Source of the DNA: JBEKHT01 sp049511715
Lineage (GTDB): Bacteria > Chloroflexota > Anaerolineae > Anaerolineales > RBG-16-64-43
Length of the DNA: 64,000 nt
Direction: 5' to 3'
NCBI GenBank assembly: GCA_049511715.1
Contig: JBEKXU010000013.1
Location: 21,687 to 85,686, forward strand
Shown here: positions 26,565-37,086 of the stretch, one piece after another
Layout: each line of letters begins with the position of its first letter
Position numbering within the stretch: the first letter of the stretch is position 1
Position numbers and translations under genes: made by a program
Notes under the pieces: generated by a model
Databases searched by the model: none
The model's input: the letters and a program-made list of their open reading frames with translations, nothing else
Told to the model about the DNA's origin: nothing

Positions 26565-27083
26565 ACCGGGGCAAAGGCTCCCCTTGGCTTTTCCCACCTG
26601 CTTTCTGAACCTCTTGGCATCATAGCCGAGCGGAATGGGGTCGCTTTTCGCCGCTCCATCAACTCAAGGCGAAAGAGGGCCCGGGTCGGCGGATCGACTT
26701 CCGGGAAGGCGCTGAGAATTGCCACCCGGAATACGGAGCGCCTGCTCTCGGTCGAGTTGGTTGAGCGCGATGTAACACCGCCCTGCTCACGTCGATAGAG
26801 CCCATGGGGTTTCTTGCCCAACGCGACCAATTCAACCGCCTCTCAGCTTGGCCCCCCTGGAGCAATCAGCGCTCTCCCTTTCGGCCTTCTGCTCAGGGCC
26901 TGTGCCCCAAGGCCGAGGTCTGGAATACGAGACCAAGCGTGGCTATTGCACGGTCCAGGGACGAACAAAGAGTCTTAAGGAGTAAGATATGACGTCTTTG
27001 TTCTCGCACGAGCAACAACATTCCAACGGCTGCGCGGTGCGGTTCACATGGACATCGTTGCCAGGCCGTAAGGAGAGATTCTG
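26565..27083. other. Intergenic, no gene recognised
   Basis: About 520 bases before the YibE/F gene. Only its ribosome site (AAGGAGA) is evident. Confidence 0.5.
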
Positions 27084-28289
27084 GTGCTAAAACGATACCC
27101 GGCTGCCATCTTCCTTGCCGTTCTTGCCGTGGCGGTCCTGGTTCTGGCCTTCCTCATTTGGGGCCCCCCCAGTCTCTCTGCGCCGGCCAGAACCTCAGCT
27201 GGGACGGCAACTCTCGGCTCGCAGACTGCGACGGCTCGGGTCTTGTCTGTGACCCAAGTAAACCCGGCGCCCGGGGGCGGCCAAAGTCAGTCTTATGAAG
27301 CCATGGCTGTGCAAATCCTGGACGGACAATACAAGGGGGTCAAGACGGTGGTGAATTACTACAGCCAGAGTTCTTCCCCGCTGGCAGCGGGCGCCGAGAT
27401 CTATGTGGAACTCAACCTCAGCCCCACGGGTCAGCTGAAGGCAAACTACACTGACTACGTGCGTTCGCAGCCTCTGCTCATCCTGCTTCTGGCTTTTGTG
27501 TTGGCAATGCTGGCGATGGGCCGCTGGAAGGGCCTGGGCAGCCTCGTGGCCTTAGCCTTCAGCATGTTGGTGATTGTCCGCTATGTCATTCCCCACATCC
27601 TCGCCGGCGAGGATCCGGTCCGCGTGAGCTTGACCGGGGCCATTATCCTGCTGGCGGTCACTCTCTATTTGACCTACGGCTGGAACATGAAGACCCACGC
27701 CTCGGCGATCAGCATGACCCTTTCGCTCTTGCTGACAGGCGGCCTTTCATCGTTCTTCGTATTTCTGACCCACCTGACCGGGTTCGGGGATGAAAACGTC
27801 ATGTACCTCATGACGTCCTTTTCCGTGCAGATCGACCCCAGGGGATTGTTGCTGGGGGCGATGATCATTGGCGCCGTGGGTGTCCTGGGCGACTTGGTCA
27901 CCTCGCAGTCCGCGGCGGTCGTCGAGATCCATGACGCCAACCCGTCCTTGGGCGTCCGGGAAACTTTCCAGAAGGCCATGCGGATTGGCCAGGACCACGT
28001 GGCGGCAACGGTCAACACTCTGGTGCTCGCGTATACCGGAGCTTCGCTGCCGCTGCTGCTCATCTTCACGGTCGGCAATGGCAACTTCACCTACTTTATC
28101 AACTCAGAACTGCTTTCCGAGGAGATCGTGCGCACCCTGGTCGGCTCCCTGGGGCTGGCAGCGGCCGTGCCGATTTCAACCATCGTTGCCACCTTCTTGA
28201 TCGTCAACCAAAAGCGCCGGGAGAGTCAGTCTGCCCAGCTCGGCTCCGAGGCGCGAAGCGACGCGGTGGCCGGACCACACCAGCCCTAG
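27084..28289 (+). CDS. YibE/F-family membrane protein
   Basis: A 401-residue multi-span membrane protein of the YibE/F family. One N-terminal span (residues about 6-25) leads into an extracytoplasmic domain (about 35-135, TATARVLSVTQVNPAP...GAEIYVELNLSP), followed by about seven spans. Conserved blocks include GRWKGLGSLVALAFSMLVI, GAIILLAVTLYLTYGWN, HLTGFGDENVMYL, GDLVTSQSAAVVEI, and HVAATVNTLVLAYTGASLP. GTG 27084 has AAGGAGA upstream. The family's biochemical role is unknown. Confidence 0.93.
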   Translation: MLKRYPAAIFLAVLAVAVLVLAFLIWGPPSLSAPARTSAGTATLGSQTATARVLSVTQVNPAPGGGQSQSYEAMAVQILDGQYKGVKTVVNYYSQSSSPLAAGAEIYVELNLSPTGQLKANYTDYVRSQPLLILLLAFVLAMLAMGRWKGLGSLVALAFSMLVIVRYVIPHILAGEDPVRVSLTGAIILLAVTLYLTYGWNMKTHASAISMTLSLLLTGGLSSFFVFLTHLTGFGDENVMYLMTSFSVQIDPRGLLLGAMIIGAVGVLGDLVTSQSAAVVEIHDANPSLGVRETFQKAMRIGQDHVAATVNTLVLAYTGASLPLLLIFTVGNGNFTYFINSELLSEEIVRTLVGSLGLAAAVPISTIVATFLIVNQKRRESQSAQLGSEARSDAVAGPHQP

Positions 28290-29582
28290 TCCAAGATCTC
28301 CCCACCAGAAGAACTGTCGGGAGGTATTCAACCGTATCCATATCCTCGTTGTCCTCCACCGGCCGTTGCCCTTCTTTGCGACCGATGCGAACCGGGTTGC
28401 CTTCTTGCATTTTCGGCCACCCATGGTTTCCGGTCCTCCCCCGGGGTGGCCTGCGGCCGAGATGACGATGGCCAGCAGGGAGAGCCGCTGCGAACCACTT
28501 GTTCGTGGGCTCTGCAGTCCTCGGAATGAGAACGCTCCATGTCCAAGGTGCATCGTGTGACCCAAGCCGATTGAAGCCGACCAGTTGCGCCAAACAGCCC
28601 CCAGAAGAGATGAGGGTTTGATCGTGCTACTGAGTCTCATTCCTCTGCTCACCGGGTTCGAACTTCCCAGGAAGGAGGACAGGCCTGGAACTCCCCTTCA
28701 ACACCGCCACCTTGCTACCGATTGTGTTCTTGGCCTCCTGAGGGGCCCGCATCCCCTGGGCATCGACTTCCCGCCGCAGGGGGAGGCGCTGCTCATCCTG
28801 CGCCTCGGGCCGGGCAAACCCCGTCCCGGAAGGAAACGGGGAGTTGGGAACCGGTTGCAAGTCCCCAGGGCAATGAGGGTCCCCGGAGAAGCGCGATGTG
28901 CCGATTGAGCGGCCCAAACACGCGCTGACTCTTGCCTTCCGCCGGAAGCTCGAGATTCTCATCTCGGTCCAGGCCAAATCAAATGGCCGTGCGCCAAGCC
29001 GCACGGACTCCCGATGAGCGGGGCGTTCCCGGTCCCCAGCGCTTTGACCTCCATTCGGGAATGCGATGGCCAAGCACATGTCCCTCTCGCCAACTACGGT
29101 GACGGTCCATCCTTGCTTTCCATTTCGAGCGCTTGCCAACGCCCGCTCCTCCTCCAGGGGGCTCCCATCTTTCAATTCGGTGCAACCGGCTGAACCCGAG
29201 GATGTGTCCTGTTGCCGCATGTCAGTTTCCTTGCCAGGATCGAGTAAGGGGCCTATTCCACCTCGAATCCTTCACCGGCAGAAGGATGGTCACCAGCGAT
29301 GACTGAGGGCCTCGGGGGCCTGGGAGAACAGTTGGGGCGAAAGGGGGAGGCCACTAGGACTGAAGACCTGCTCGGACCCTCCTCGCCGCCGGGATACCCT
29401 GCGATGTGGGTGAGACTGAATCCAAGAAAGGGGGATTCCGGATCCCGCACCCTGTCATTCGAAGAAGGCCAGAGCGCCCCGTCCAGCAGCCGCCCGCGCG
29501 GTATTGCGATTCTTCTTGAGTCAGCTACACTTGACCAAGGCCCGGTGCGGCCTGGCTGAGGGAGGAGGGCAATCGCAGCGGC
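28290..29582. other. Long intergenic stretch, no gene recognised
   Basis: About 1.3 kb, the longest gene-free stretch in the window. Frames up to about 200 codons exist on both strands but show no domain, no ribosome site and no hydrophobic or signal pattern. Confidence 0.5.
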
Positions 29583-30593
29583 GTGAACACACGCGAGAGA
29601 TTTATGGCGAGCATGAGCCACGGCAGCCCTGACCACGTGCCCTATTTTGAAGAAGGGATCCGGCCGGAGGTCTACGAGGCTTGGCGCAAGAAAGGATTCC
29701 CTCGTAAGGTCATCTCAAGCGCTGCCTTCCCCAACGATCGGCGCGAGGAGGTAGCCCTGGACGTCGATCCTCACCCGTGGCCCAGACATTGGCCGACGTC
29801 GCGGTCCGAGCTCAGGGACTTCGAGCGGCGAATCGATCCGCAGGATCCCACCCGATTGCCGGAGAATTGGTCGGAATCCATACTCCGCTGGAAGAACCGC
29901 GATCATGTCCTCATGTTTCGGGTCCACGAAGGGTTTTTCCTGACCCTGGGAGTCCGCGATTGGAGTCGGTTCTATGAATTGATGGGCTTGCTCAACGACG
30001 ACCCGGAATTTGTGCGCGAGGCCATGCAAAGGCAAGGCGAGTTCGTTGCCCAGCTGACGGAACGGGCCCTAAGCGAGGTCGAGATCGACGCGGCCATCAT
30101 CAATGAGCCGATTGGTGCAAACCATGGCCCCTTGATCTCGCCCACGATGTATGCGGAGTTGGTCCTGCCAAGCTACCTGCCCGTTTTGCAGGTGTTGCGC
30201 AGGCACCACGTCGAGGTGGTGACCCTGAGAACCTATGCCAATGCCCGAGCCCTGATTCCGGCCTTGCTCAAATGCGGGGTGGACTGCCTGTGGGCGTGCG
30301 AGGCCAATACGCAGGCCATGGACTACCGCTCCTTGCGCCAGGAATTTGGCCGCGACCTACGCCTCATCGGAGGTATTGACCTGGATGTCTTGCGCCAGGA
30401 CTTCGAGGCGATCCGTGAGGAGATCGAGCAAAAGGTACCCCCTCTTCTCAAGCAGGGGGCGTATGTGCCGCTGGCCGACGGACGGGTCAGGAAGGGTATT
30501 CTCCCTCAGAACTACATCTACTACCGCAGGCTGTTGCAGAAGGTGACGCAACCGGATCAACCCCCACCCGCTCCCCGCGTCCCGACGAACTGA
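29583..30593 (+). CDS. Uroporphyrinogen decarboxylase (UroD) family protein
   Basis: A 336-residue UroD-fold protein. TNTRERFMASMSHGSPDHVPYFE-type opening (first 22 residues), WSRFYELMGLLNDDPEFVRE, AIINEPIGANHGPLISPTMY, and LRLIGGIDLDVLRQD are typical of the UroD/MtaA/CmuA superfamily. Members include methyltransferases that work with cobalamin or corrinoid proteins, as well as true decarboxylases; the haem-enzyme N-terminal motif of HemE is absent, so a methyltransferase-like role is more likely (inference). Start GTG 29583 follows GGAGGAGGG at a rather long distance; an internal ATG is possible. The gene stands alone. Confidence 0.85.
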   Translation: MNTRERFMASMSHGSPDHVPYFEEGIRPEVYEAWRKKGFPRKVISSAAFPNDRREEVALDVDPHPWPRHWPTSRSELRDFERRIDPQDPTRLPENWSESILRWKNRDHVLMFRVHEGFFLTLGVRDWSRFYELMGLLNDDPEFVREAMQRQGEFVAQLTERALSEVEIDAAIINEPIGANHGPLISPTMYAELVLPSYLPVLQVLRRHHVEVVTLRTYANARALIPALLKCGVDCLWACEANTQAMDYRSLRQEFGRDLRLIGGIDLDVLRQDFEAIREEIEQKVPPLLKQGAYVPLADGRVRKGILPQNYIYYRRLLQKVTQPDQPPPAPRVPTN

Positions 30594-31648
30594 AGGTCCC
30601 GGGGCGGCCTTTGGGCTTCAGGATACACGGAGGCCCGGGAGCGCGACCGGAGAGGGAGCAACAAGGTCCCTTTGTGGGGGAAGATTATCGCCGCCCCGGA
30701 AGTCCAGGGGACACAATCCAGATCCGCGCGTGCTCCTCCAGCCTGCACGGAAGGGCCGGGAAAACATCGTCCGGAAGCGCGCGCCAAACCAATAGGTTTT
30801 CGCGTGGTGCCCGCTCCCGACCCAGCGGGAATGGATCCGTCCCTCACCGCCGGTTCCAAATGAAAGCCTTGCGCCCCAGGCAATGGCCTCAGCCCCCAAG
30901 GGATTGCAGGTGCGCGGGGCACTCCTCGTGGGATTGATCTCGAACAGCACGGTCTCCGGAACTGTTCCGGTCCTCGGCCCAGCCCAACAGCCCGAGCGCG
31001 AAACGATCGCCTTTCCAAGTGGGCAAGCAGACCTCGAGGCTTCCCAACAGACTCTGCCTTCCCGGGAAGTCCTGCAGGACGACTAACAGACCAGGCACAG
31101 CGATCGCTGCTCTTAGAGCAGAAGAACCGCGAGGGCTGGCCCGCCGAGCCCGCTCAGGCAATAGGGCTATGGCCTTTGCTCTCAGCGCGGGGATTGGAGT
31201 AGGTTCTTGCTGGGGCGCATGGCCCGGGCCCATCAGCAATCGAGAAACGCTGGCTTAATTCAAGAGTCTTTGAAGAGGCCGCAGGAGCAGTCTCTGGGCC
31301 AGCCTCCGTCACTTCATGCCCAATGAGTCAAATGAAGCTGACGCAGGAACCTTTGGCGCCTCGAGAGGATGACCCCTTCAAGCGGGGGCCGTCCGGGTAC
31401 CACCCTGGGTGGCCGCAGGCGGCACGCTGGGCGTCCGCCGACGAAAAGGAGCCGGGAAGTTGGGGGGGGCCGTCCGACAATGAGGCCGAGGCCGGGACCG
31501 TCGTGCCAGCATGAGAGCAAAGATGGGCCTGCCCCTGGGGGATTATGGAAAGGCCGCAGTCTGAAGGCTGCGGCCCTTCCCAGTGACCTTAGTTGGAGGA
31601 AAAAGCGTCTTCGCGTCGTACGACCTTATGCCATTCCCGGGAGCCTCT
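30594..31648. other. Long intergenic stretch, no gene recognised
   Basis: About 1.05 kb between two convergent genes. Apart from the hairpin near 31552-31575 nothing is recognised. Confidence 0.5.
31550..31578 (-). terminator. Terminator of the leftward lipoprotein gene
   Basis: GGCCGCAG (31552-31559) pairs with CTGCGGCC (31568-31575) over an 8-base loop. Read leftwards the hairpin is followed by TTTCC. It lies about 75 bases after the lipoprotein stop codon. Confidence 0.6.
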
Positions 31649-32347
31649 CTACGGGCAGTTAGCATAATTGATATTGTACACAGGGCTCCGGGCCACCGGA
31701 TTACCGTACGCATCCGCCGCAACGAATTGGTAGTAAAGCGGCTGCGGGGAGGGGCTGAGATAGGGGTGCGGTTCGGGCGTCACAAAGTCATAACGGTTGA
31801 TGGTTTCGTGGCTGATCGTGGACCAGAAGAACGTCGATCCCGGGTTGTTCAGCATCGACCTCCCGCTGTCCCAGCGAACATACGGCGAACCAAACCACGG
31901 CAGGCCTGTAAAAAGCCAGACATACGAGAAATTGCCAAGGGGTGCCACGTTCACCGAAAACTCGACCGACAGCGGAGCGCAAGGCCCGTCAATATAAATG
32001 GTATTCGTGCTGGCGCTTGGGTTGGAGAATACGATGCCCGTGGGCGGAACCACCGGGACCGGCACAAGTACCGTCACGACTGCAAAGGGAGTTGAGGTTT
32101 GGGTAGGAATGACAAACGGCGTGGCCGTGATGACCACGGGCGTCTGGGTCGGTGCCGCTGTATCCGTGGGCGCGGGTAACGGTGTGCTCGACGGAGCGAG
32201 GGTCGCGAGGGGTTGCAACGTTGGCAAGGCCAGCGTCGGCGGAAGCGTTGCGGCCCCCTGGCTCGGGACCGCGCAGGCGACGATTGAGGCAACCACTACA
32301 AGGGCGGTCGCGCACAGTGCAAGGGAAGATCGCTTGTGATGGATCAT
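31649..32347 (-). CDS. Lipoprotein with long Thr/Pro linker, unknown function
   Basis: A 232-residue protein: signal peptide with lipobox (VVVASIVAC), a long Thr/Pro/Ala-rich linker (residues about 30-100, with TPTQT-type repeats), then a compact domain of about 120 residues (IYIDGPCAPLSVEFSVNV, YVWLFTGLPWFGSPYVRW, TPEPHPYLSPSPQPLYYQF, NYANCP), with two Cys that could pair. Family not recognised. GGAGGAG two bases before the ATG at 32347 sets the start. Long Thr/Pro linkers of this kind are typical of Chloroflexota surface proteins. Confidence 0.82.
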   Translation of the reverse strand: MIHHKRSSLALCATALVVVASIVACAVPSQGAATLPPTLALPTLQPLATLAPSSTPLPAPTDTAAPTQTPVVITATPFVIPTQTSTPFAVVTVLVPVPVVPPTGIVFSNPSASTNTIYIDGPCAPLSVEFSVNVAPLGNFSYVWLFTGLPWFGSPYVRWDSGRSMLNNPGSTFFWSTISHETINRYDFVTPEPHPYLSPSPQPLYYQFVAADAYGNPVARSPVYNINYANCP

Positions 32348-33144
32348 CTCTCCTCCATGATTCCTAGAGGGCGCGCTGGGCCAGTCCTCTAGCCCGCCGC
32401 CCACCCAAAGCATTGGCCTGTTGCAACGCCAATTCTATAGTCAACTGGCATTTCCGACCACTATGGGGCTTGCGGTGCAAGGATCGCGCCAGGCCTCGAT
32501 CCGATGGACAGGGAGGTTCCTCCCGGCAGCCTTTCCTCCACCATCCCGGGCCGTATCACGCCAGACGATCCGGGGCAGCCAGGAGCTTCTTCAACCGACT
32601 GATCCCGGCGCTTCCGTAGAGCTGCCGAGCCCCTGTTTTCACCGGGCCCTTAGTCCCCCCGGAGGCGCGCTTTCCTTTGCAGGCCTGCATCCGTCAGGGT
32701 CGAGAGACCGAAGGCTCCCACCAGGAAGATGACCTCGGACCGCTCGTTGCCAAACCCAATCGGGGCTGCCAAAGCTCGGGGTGGGCGCACCCTCTGAAGT
32801 CTCGCTCCTGCCTTTGCCTTTCGCGGACATTGCGGGCCGATGGGAAAGCGAAATCAACCTCAGCCCGCGCTCGGAATGCAGAAAGACCAGAGACGACGAT
32901 TGCCCGTTCGCATGGATCGAACGACTATCTGGAGAATTGGTTCCGGGAGGCGGTCTGCCAAGCCCGCGCCGCAGGCGATGGGATTCTTCAATGGCGTGCA
33001 AAACTCCCCGTGTGCCAGCCCGGAGGCCCCCCGTGCCCAGGATGGGAGCTCACCCTCTTATGGGCCGAATCGCAGCGGCGTCTCTTTTCTCCGGCCCCGC
33101 TCCGGACCCTTGAATCGGCGCGGGAGCCGCCCCGAACCCTTGAC
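32348..33144. other. Intergenic, no gene recognised
   Basis: About 800 bases between two leftward genes. Overlapping frames on both strands are GC-driven and carry no recognisable domain. Confidence 0.5.
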
Positions 33145-33573
33145 TCAGAGGGGTCTTTCCGGTGGGTCTCGGCGCCCCACCAGACGCTTGTGTTCCACTC
33201 GCAGGCACCGATCCATCACCACCAAGAGCCCGGCCCGTTCCGCAATGTCCTTCGCCTCTGCGCTCACAATACCTTCCTGCATCCATAGGACCTTGGCGCC
33301 TTTCTCAACCGCCTGCCGAGCAATGGCGGGAACCTCCTCCGCGGGCCTGAAGACCTGAACCAGGTCCACGGGTTCTGGAACAGAGGCCAGATCAGGGTAG
33401 GCCGTTTCGCCCAAGATGGTCCCGCAGCGCGGATTGATCGGGATGACGCGATAGCCCTGGTGTTGCAGGTAGGCGGCCACCCCGTAGCTGACTTTGGCTG
33501 GACTCGTGGAAAGGCCAACGGTGGCAATCGTCCGGGTCAAGCGGAGAATTTCCAAAATCTGATCGTCAGTCAT
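33145..33573 (-). CDS. CoA-binding domain protein (YccU type)
   Basis: A 142-residue stand-alone Rossmann-like CoA-binding protein. RTIATVGLSTSPAKVSYGVA opens the fold, followed by GYRVIPINPRCGTILGE, VDLVQVFRPAEEVPAIARQAV, KVLWMQEGIVSAEAKDIAE and LLVVMDRCLRVEHKRL, a close match to the YccU family along its full length. The ATG at 33573 is followed by the conserved TDDQILEILR; GGAG lies eleven bases upstream. Role unknown; it probably senses or binds acyl-CoA. Confidence 0.93.
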   Translation of the reverse strand: MTDDQILEILRLTRTIATVGLSTSPAKVSYGVAAYLQHQGYRVIPINPRCGTILGETAYPDLASVPEPVDLVQVFRPAEEVPAIARQAVEKGAKVLWMQEGIVSAEAKDIAERAGLLVVMDRCLRVEHKRLVGRRDPPERPL

Positions 33574-34123
33574 CTCGAATGTCGCTCCAAGGAACAGGAT
33601 GGGAAATCCAGGATCCGCTGGCTGCGCATTGGGAGCGGAACTCAAGCGGCAAGATAGCCATATACCATAAGATGGCAACCCAGCGCGAGGCCAAGCTCCC
33701 CCCTGCCGCACGTGTCTTGGTCCTCCAGGAGAGCTCAAGGGTCCTCGGCAGGGCTTGGGGCGGAAGACGCTCCCAGGCTTGCTTGCCCGTCAGCTTGGCG
33801 CGGGAGTCTCACAAGGTCAATGGGCTGCCGATCCGCCTTCCGGGGCGCAACGAGTCCCCACCCCAAGCTGCCAGCGGATTCCCATGTACTCGGCGAGACG
33901 GATGCAGAAGGGGGAGTCCCCGCAACCCTTTCGGCGGCTTTCCGAGGATGGCTTGCGACGAACCCCTGGAGAATGACGGCGAAGGCACAGAGGCAGTCAG
34001 CCAAGTTGGAGGGAAGGCCTCGATTGCGGCGCGAAGATTCCGGAGGCTCGAGGTCATCTTGAGGCGTCCGCCCTTTCTTGATGATATAAGAGAGGCATCG
34101 ACGCACAAGGGTCAGGGGCCTGA
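33574..34123. other. Divergent intergenic stretch
   Basis: About 550 bases. A TATAAG at 34085-34090 with TTGAGG some 20 bases upstream is a weak promoter candidate for the following gene. Confidence 0.45.
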
Positions 34124-34960
34124 ATGCTAACCATCTATGCGGTCTCAGATGCCACCGGAGAAACGGCGGAACGGGTCTTGCTTTCGGCGCTTGTCCAATT
34201 CCAGGGAGCGCCAGCCAGGGTGCTGCGCCGCGGAGATATCCGCACCGCCGAGCAGGTGCGAGAGGTTGTGGCTGAAGCAGCGGGCCAAGATTCCCTGGTC
34301 CTTCACACCCTCGTATCGGACGAATTGCGGCACCAACTGCTGGCCGAGGCGCGCAACTGGGGGGTCGATTGCATGGACCTGCTCGGTCCGGTGCTCGACC
34401 GCTTGGCAACCCACTTGCGTCTCACCCCCCAGGAAAAGCCGGGGCTCTTCAAGCAAATCATGGCGGCTCAGAGCCGGGAGATAGAGGCGGTTGAATTCGC
34501 TTTTCGGCACGATGACGGCCAGAACGTTGAGGGTTTGACCCAGGCGGAACTGGTTCTGGTCGGCGTCTCCCGTACGATGAAAACTCCGACGATGCTTTAT
34601 CTCGCCTACCGTGGATGGTTCGCGGCCAATGTTCCCTTGGTCCTTGGAATGGATCCGCCTGCGGCCCTTTTTTCCTTGCCGGCCGAACGCGTCTTCTGTT
34701 TGGTGATGGCACCGAGTCGCCTAGTCGAATTGCGTACGGCACGCGCCGAGCATCTTGCCATCCCTGCCGAGCCGTACACTTCGCTGGAGGCCGTTCGTGC
34801 GGAATTGCGGGATTCTCAAGAGGTGAGCCAGCGGCACGGCTGGCGCATTGTCGACGTCACGGGCAAGTCGGTCGAGGAAGTAACCCGGGAGATCCTGGCG
34901 TTGTTCTCCCAGAGGGGCAACAATAAGGAAAATCATCCGGGTCGCCAATTGGCCGACTGA
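34124..34960 (+). CDS. ppsR: Pyruvate phosphate dikinase / PEP synthase regulatory protein
   Basis: A 278-residue DUF299 protein, a bifunctional kinase and pyrophosphorylase that switches PPDK or PEP synthase off (ADP-dependent phosphorylation) and on (phosphate-dependent removal). It opens IYAVSDATGETAERV, and the P-loop-like motif GVSRTMKTPTMLYLAYRG near residue 145 is complete; FRHDDGQN and GMDPP are also conserved. No ppdK or ppsA gene is in the window. Start ATG 34124. Confidence 0.95.
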   Translation: MLTIYAVSDATGETAERVLLSALVQFQGAPARVLRRGDIRTAEQVREVVAEAAGQDSLVLHTLVSDELRHQLLAEARNWGVDCMDLLGPVLDRLATHLRLTPQEKPGLFKQIMAAQSREIEAVEFAFRHDDGQNVEGLTQAELVLVGVSRTMKTPTMLYLAYRGWFAANVPLVLGMDPPAALFSLPAERVFCLVMAPSRLVELRTARAEHLAIPAEPYTSLEAVRAELRDSQEVSQRHGWRIVDVTGKSVEEVTREILALFSQRGNNKENHPGRQLAD

Positions 34961-35092
34961 GCCTCAGGCTTCTCAAAGGCACTGCCCAGAGGCGCGCGCC
35001 TGAAAACCAACGCAGCCAGTCCTGCAGAGCGCAATCCTCTCTTTTCTCCCCTTCCACTCATCCAGACACGATACAGTTGGTATCAGCGGCGG

Positions 35093-36886
35093 ATGAGATC
35101 CGCCCTGGGGGCCGCTATGGAAACATCCAATTGGGCAACTCACAACCAAAGGGAATCCCGGAAAATTCCCAGGCTGGCTTTCGGCCTCAGCTGGTTGATC
35201 GTCCTGCCGGCCGGGATATGGGCTGTCCTCAATCTCTACCTGCCCGTCTTTGGCGGTGAATTGGATCCCTTGCGCAACGGGATCGTGACGTTTCTCGTCG
35301 CCATCTTGGCTTTGGTCTCACTGATTTGCCACGTTATCGCTCATTGGGGGGCAGCCCGGATCACCCAGGGGAGGGCCCCTGCCAGGCTGACCTTTCTGGT
35401 TTCCGGAGACGCCGCCCAGGGCTGGCCGGCCTCCCCCTCCCCTTGGCGTGAGATCCTATCCGCCAGCGCCGGGCTCATCGCCAACCTCGTTCTGGCGGCG
35501 CTGGCCTACCTGGTCTGGAATGCCCTGGCCAACCCCATCTTGAGTCTCTGCGCTCTTTTCGCGTGCGGGTTCAACGCCTGGTTGTTCGTTATCAACCTGA
35601 TCCCAGCATTTCCATTCGATGGAGGGCGGCTGATGAGGGTCTCCTTGCGAGACCTGGTGAAATCGGGCACCGAGGTGACCCGGGCAGGCAGGCAGGGAGG
35701 AATGATCGTCGCGGCAGGACTGGGCGCCTGGGGGGTATTTCTCATTGCCCAGCACTCGCGGTTCAGCTGGCAGACTGGCGCGATCACCTTCGGCCTGGTG
35801 CTCCTGATCGTGGACGGTCTACGAGTGTGCGCCGCCCCCGATGAGGACGGATTGGCGGAAGCCCCTCGAGGCCAATATGGACGGCCGCTCCGCCTCCTCG
35901 GCGCGGGTTTGCTCGGGTTTCTCCTCGCAGCCGCCTCCTCCAGCCTTCTCCTCACCAATAACGGTTTGGAGGCCCCTGGGATAGCTCTCCCAGTCGAGCC
36001 GATGGTGAACCTGCCCGCCCCGTACCGTCATCCCCACCGGGGAGAACTGCTTCTCACCAGCGTTCTCTCTCAGGCGCCCATCACCGCGGGAGAGTGGTTG
36101 ATGGCACAGGTGGACCCCGCCTATCAGGTCGTGCCGCCCGAAATCGTGGTGCCCGCCAATACCACCCTTCAAAAGCAGGCTCAACAGGACTATCAGATGT
36201 TGAATGACTCCGAGACGACAGCGATCGCCGTCGGCCTGCGCCTGGCGGGTTATTCGACGGCCGTAGTCGGAAGAGGGGCTCAGATCGTCGCCATCCTGCC
36301 GGGCAGCCACGCCGCCGGGCGATTGGAGGCTGGGGACATCGTGGCAGCCGTGAACGGGAAGTCGATCCAAACCACATCCGATCTGATCGATCAGATCAAG
36401 GTCCAATCCCCTGGCGCAACGGTGCACCTCACAGTGGAGCGCGGGCCGACCAGGATGGAGATCGATGTTCCTCTTCTGCCTCCCGCGTCCGCAGGGGCTC
36501 CGCCCAGATTGGGGGTCGAGATCGAGCCCGCCGGATTTGACTACCGTCCCCCGTTCCCGATCACGATCGTCACGCAAAAGATTACAGGCGGCCCATCGGC
36601 TGGTCTGATGTTCAGCCTGGCCGTTTACAACCTGCTCTCGCCCACGGACCTGACCGGCGGACGCAGAATCGCCGGCACAGGCACCATCGACCTGGATGGC
36701 AACGTCGGCCCCATTGGAGGCGTGAAGCAAAAAGTGTTTGCCGCCGAGGCCGCCGGAGCAACGTACTTCCTCTGCCCCGTTGACAACTACGCGGATGCGC
36801 TTTCCGTCGCCAAGACCCTCCGGGTCGTAAAGATATCCACGGCTCAGCAGGCAGTCGTCTACCTGCGCAGCCTGCCCCCACAGTAG
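35093..36886 (+). CDS. Fusion of M50-like membrane domain with PDZ-Lon (YlbL-type) protease
   Basis: A 597-residue membrane protein with two protease-type modules. N-terminal half (residues about 25-300): several spans, with AGLIANLVLAALAYLVW and NLIPAFPFDGGRLMR, the GxxxN and NPDG-like motifs of site-2 proteases (M50). The zinc motif, however, reads CHVIAH, so the Glu of HExxH is replaced by Val. After further spans and an extracytoplasmic region, a PDZ domain (about 405-465, IVAILPGSHAAGRLEAGDIV) leads to a Lon-type S16 domain (about 475-597), with Ser in GGPSAGLMF and Lys in GGVKQKVFAA, the intact Ser-Lys dyad. YlbL/SdrC proteins have PDZ plus Lon; the M50-like extension is unusual. Start at 35093 or ATG 35117. 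Confidence 0.88.
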   Translation: MRSALGAAMETSNWATHNQRESRKIPRLAFGLSWLIVLPAGIWAVLNLYLPVFGGELDPLRNGIVTFLVAILALVSLICHVIAHWGAARITQGRAPARLTFLVSGDAAQGWPASPSPWREILSASAGLIANLVLAALAYLVWNALANPILSLCALFACGFNAWLFVINLIPAFPFDGGRLMRVSLRDLVKSGTEVTRAGRQGGMIVAAGLGAWGVFLIAQHSRFSWQTGAITFGLVLLIVDGLRVCAAPDEDGLAEAPRGQYGRPLRLLGAGLLGFLLAAASSSLLLTNNGLEAPGIALPVEPMVNLPAPYRHPHRGELLLTSVLSQAPITAGEWLMAQVDPAYQVVPPEIVVPANTTLQKQAQQDYQMLNDSETTAIAVGLRLAGYSTAVVGRGAQIVAILPGSHAAGRLEAGDIVAAVNGKSIQTTSDLIDQIKVQSPGATVHLTVERGPTRMEIDVPLLPPASAGAPPRLGVEIEPAGFDYRPPFPITIVTQKITGGPSAGLMFSLAVYNLLSPTDLTGGRRIAGTGTIDLDGNVGPIGGVKQKVFAAEAAGATYFLCPVDNYADALSVAKTLRVVKISTAQQAVVYLRSLPPQ

Positions 36887-37049
36887 CTCGGGGTGAGGGT
36901 CGCAAGGTCCGGTGCGGCGGCAACAGCTTCCTCCCCGCGGGCCGGGCGGCACGACACCCGATAGGCCCATCGTTCTCGTTCGACACGACCGTCAGCCTGA
37001 GTTCATCGTCGGGCCTTGGACGGGGAATAACTGATAATTTTGCTCTCCA

Positions 37050-37078
37050 TTGACAGGAAGTTGGTTAGGAGTTAGACT
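37050..37078 (+). promoter_or_regulatory. Promoter of the zinc uptake cluster
   Basis: TTGACA (37050-37055), 17-base spacer and TAGACT (37073-37078) in an AT-rich patch. The predicted start falls on the palindrome at 37087-37101. Confidence 0.5.
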
Positions 37079-37086
37079 GACATTAT

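Noticed and set aside
35819..36970. 383-codon leftward open frame
   Set aside because: It is antisense to the protease fusion gene, whose domains are unmistakable.
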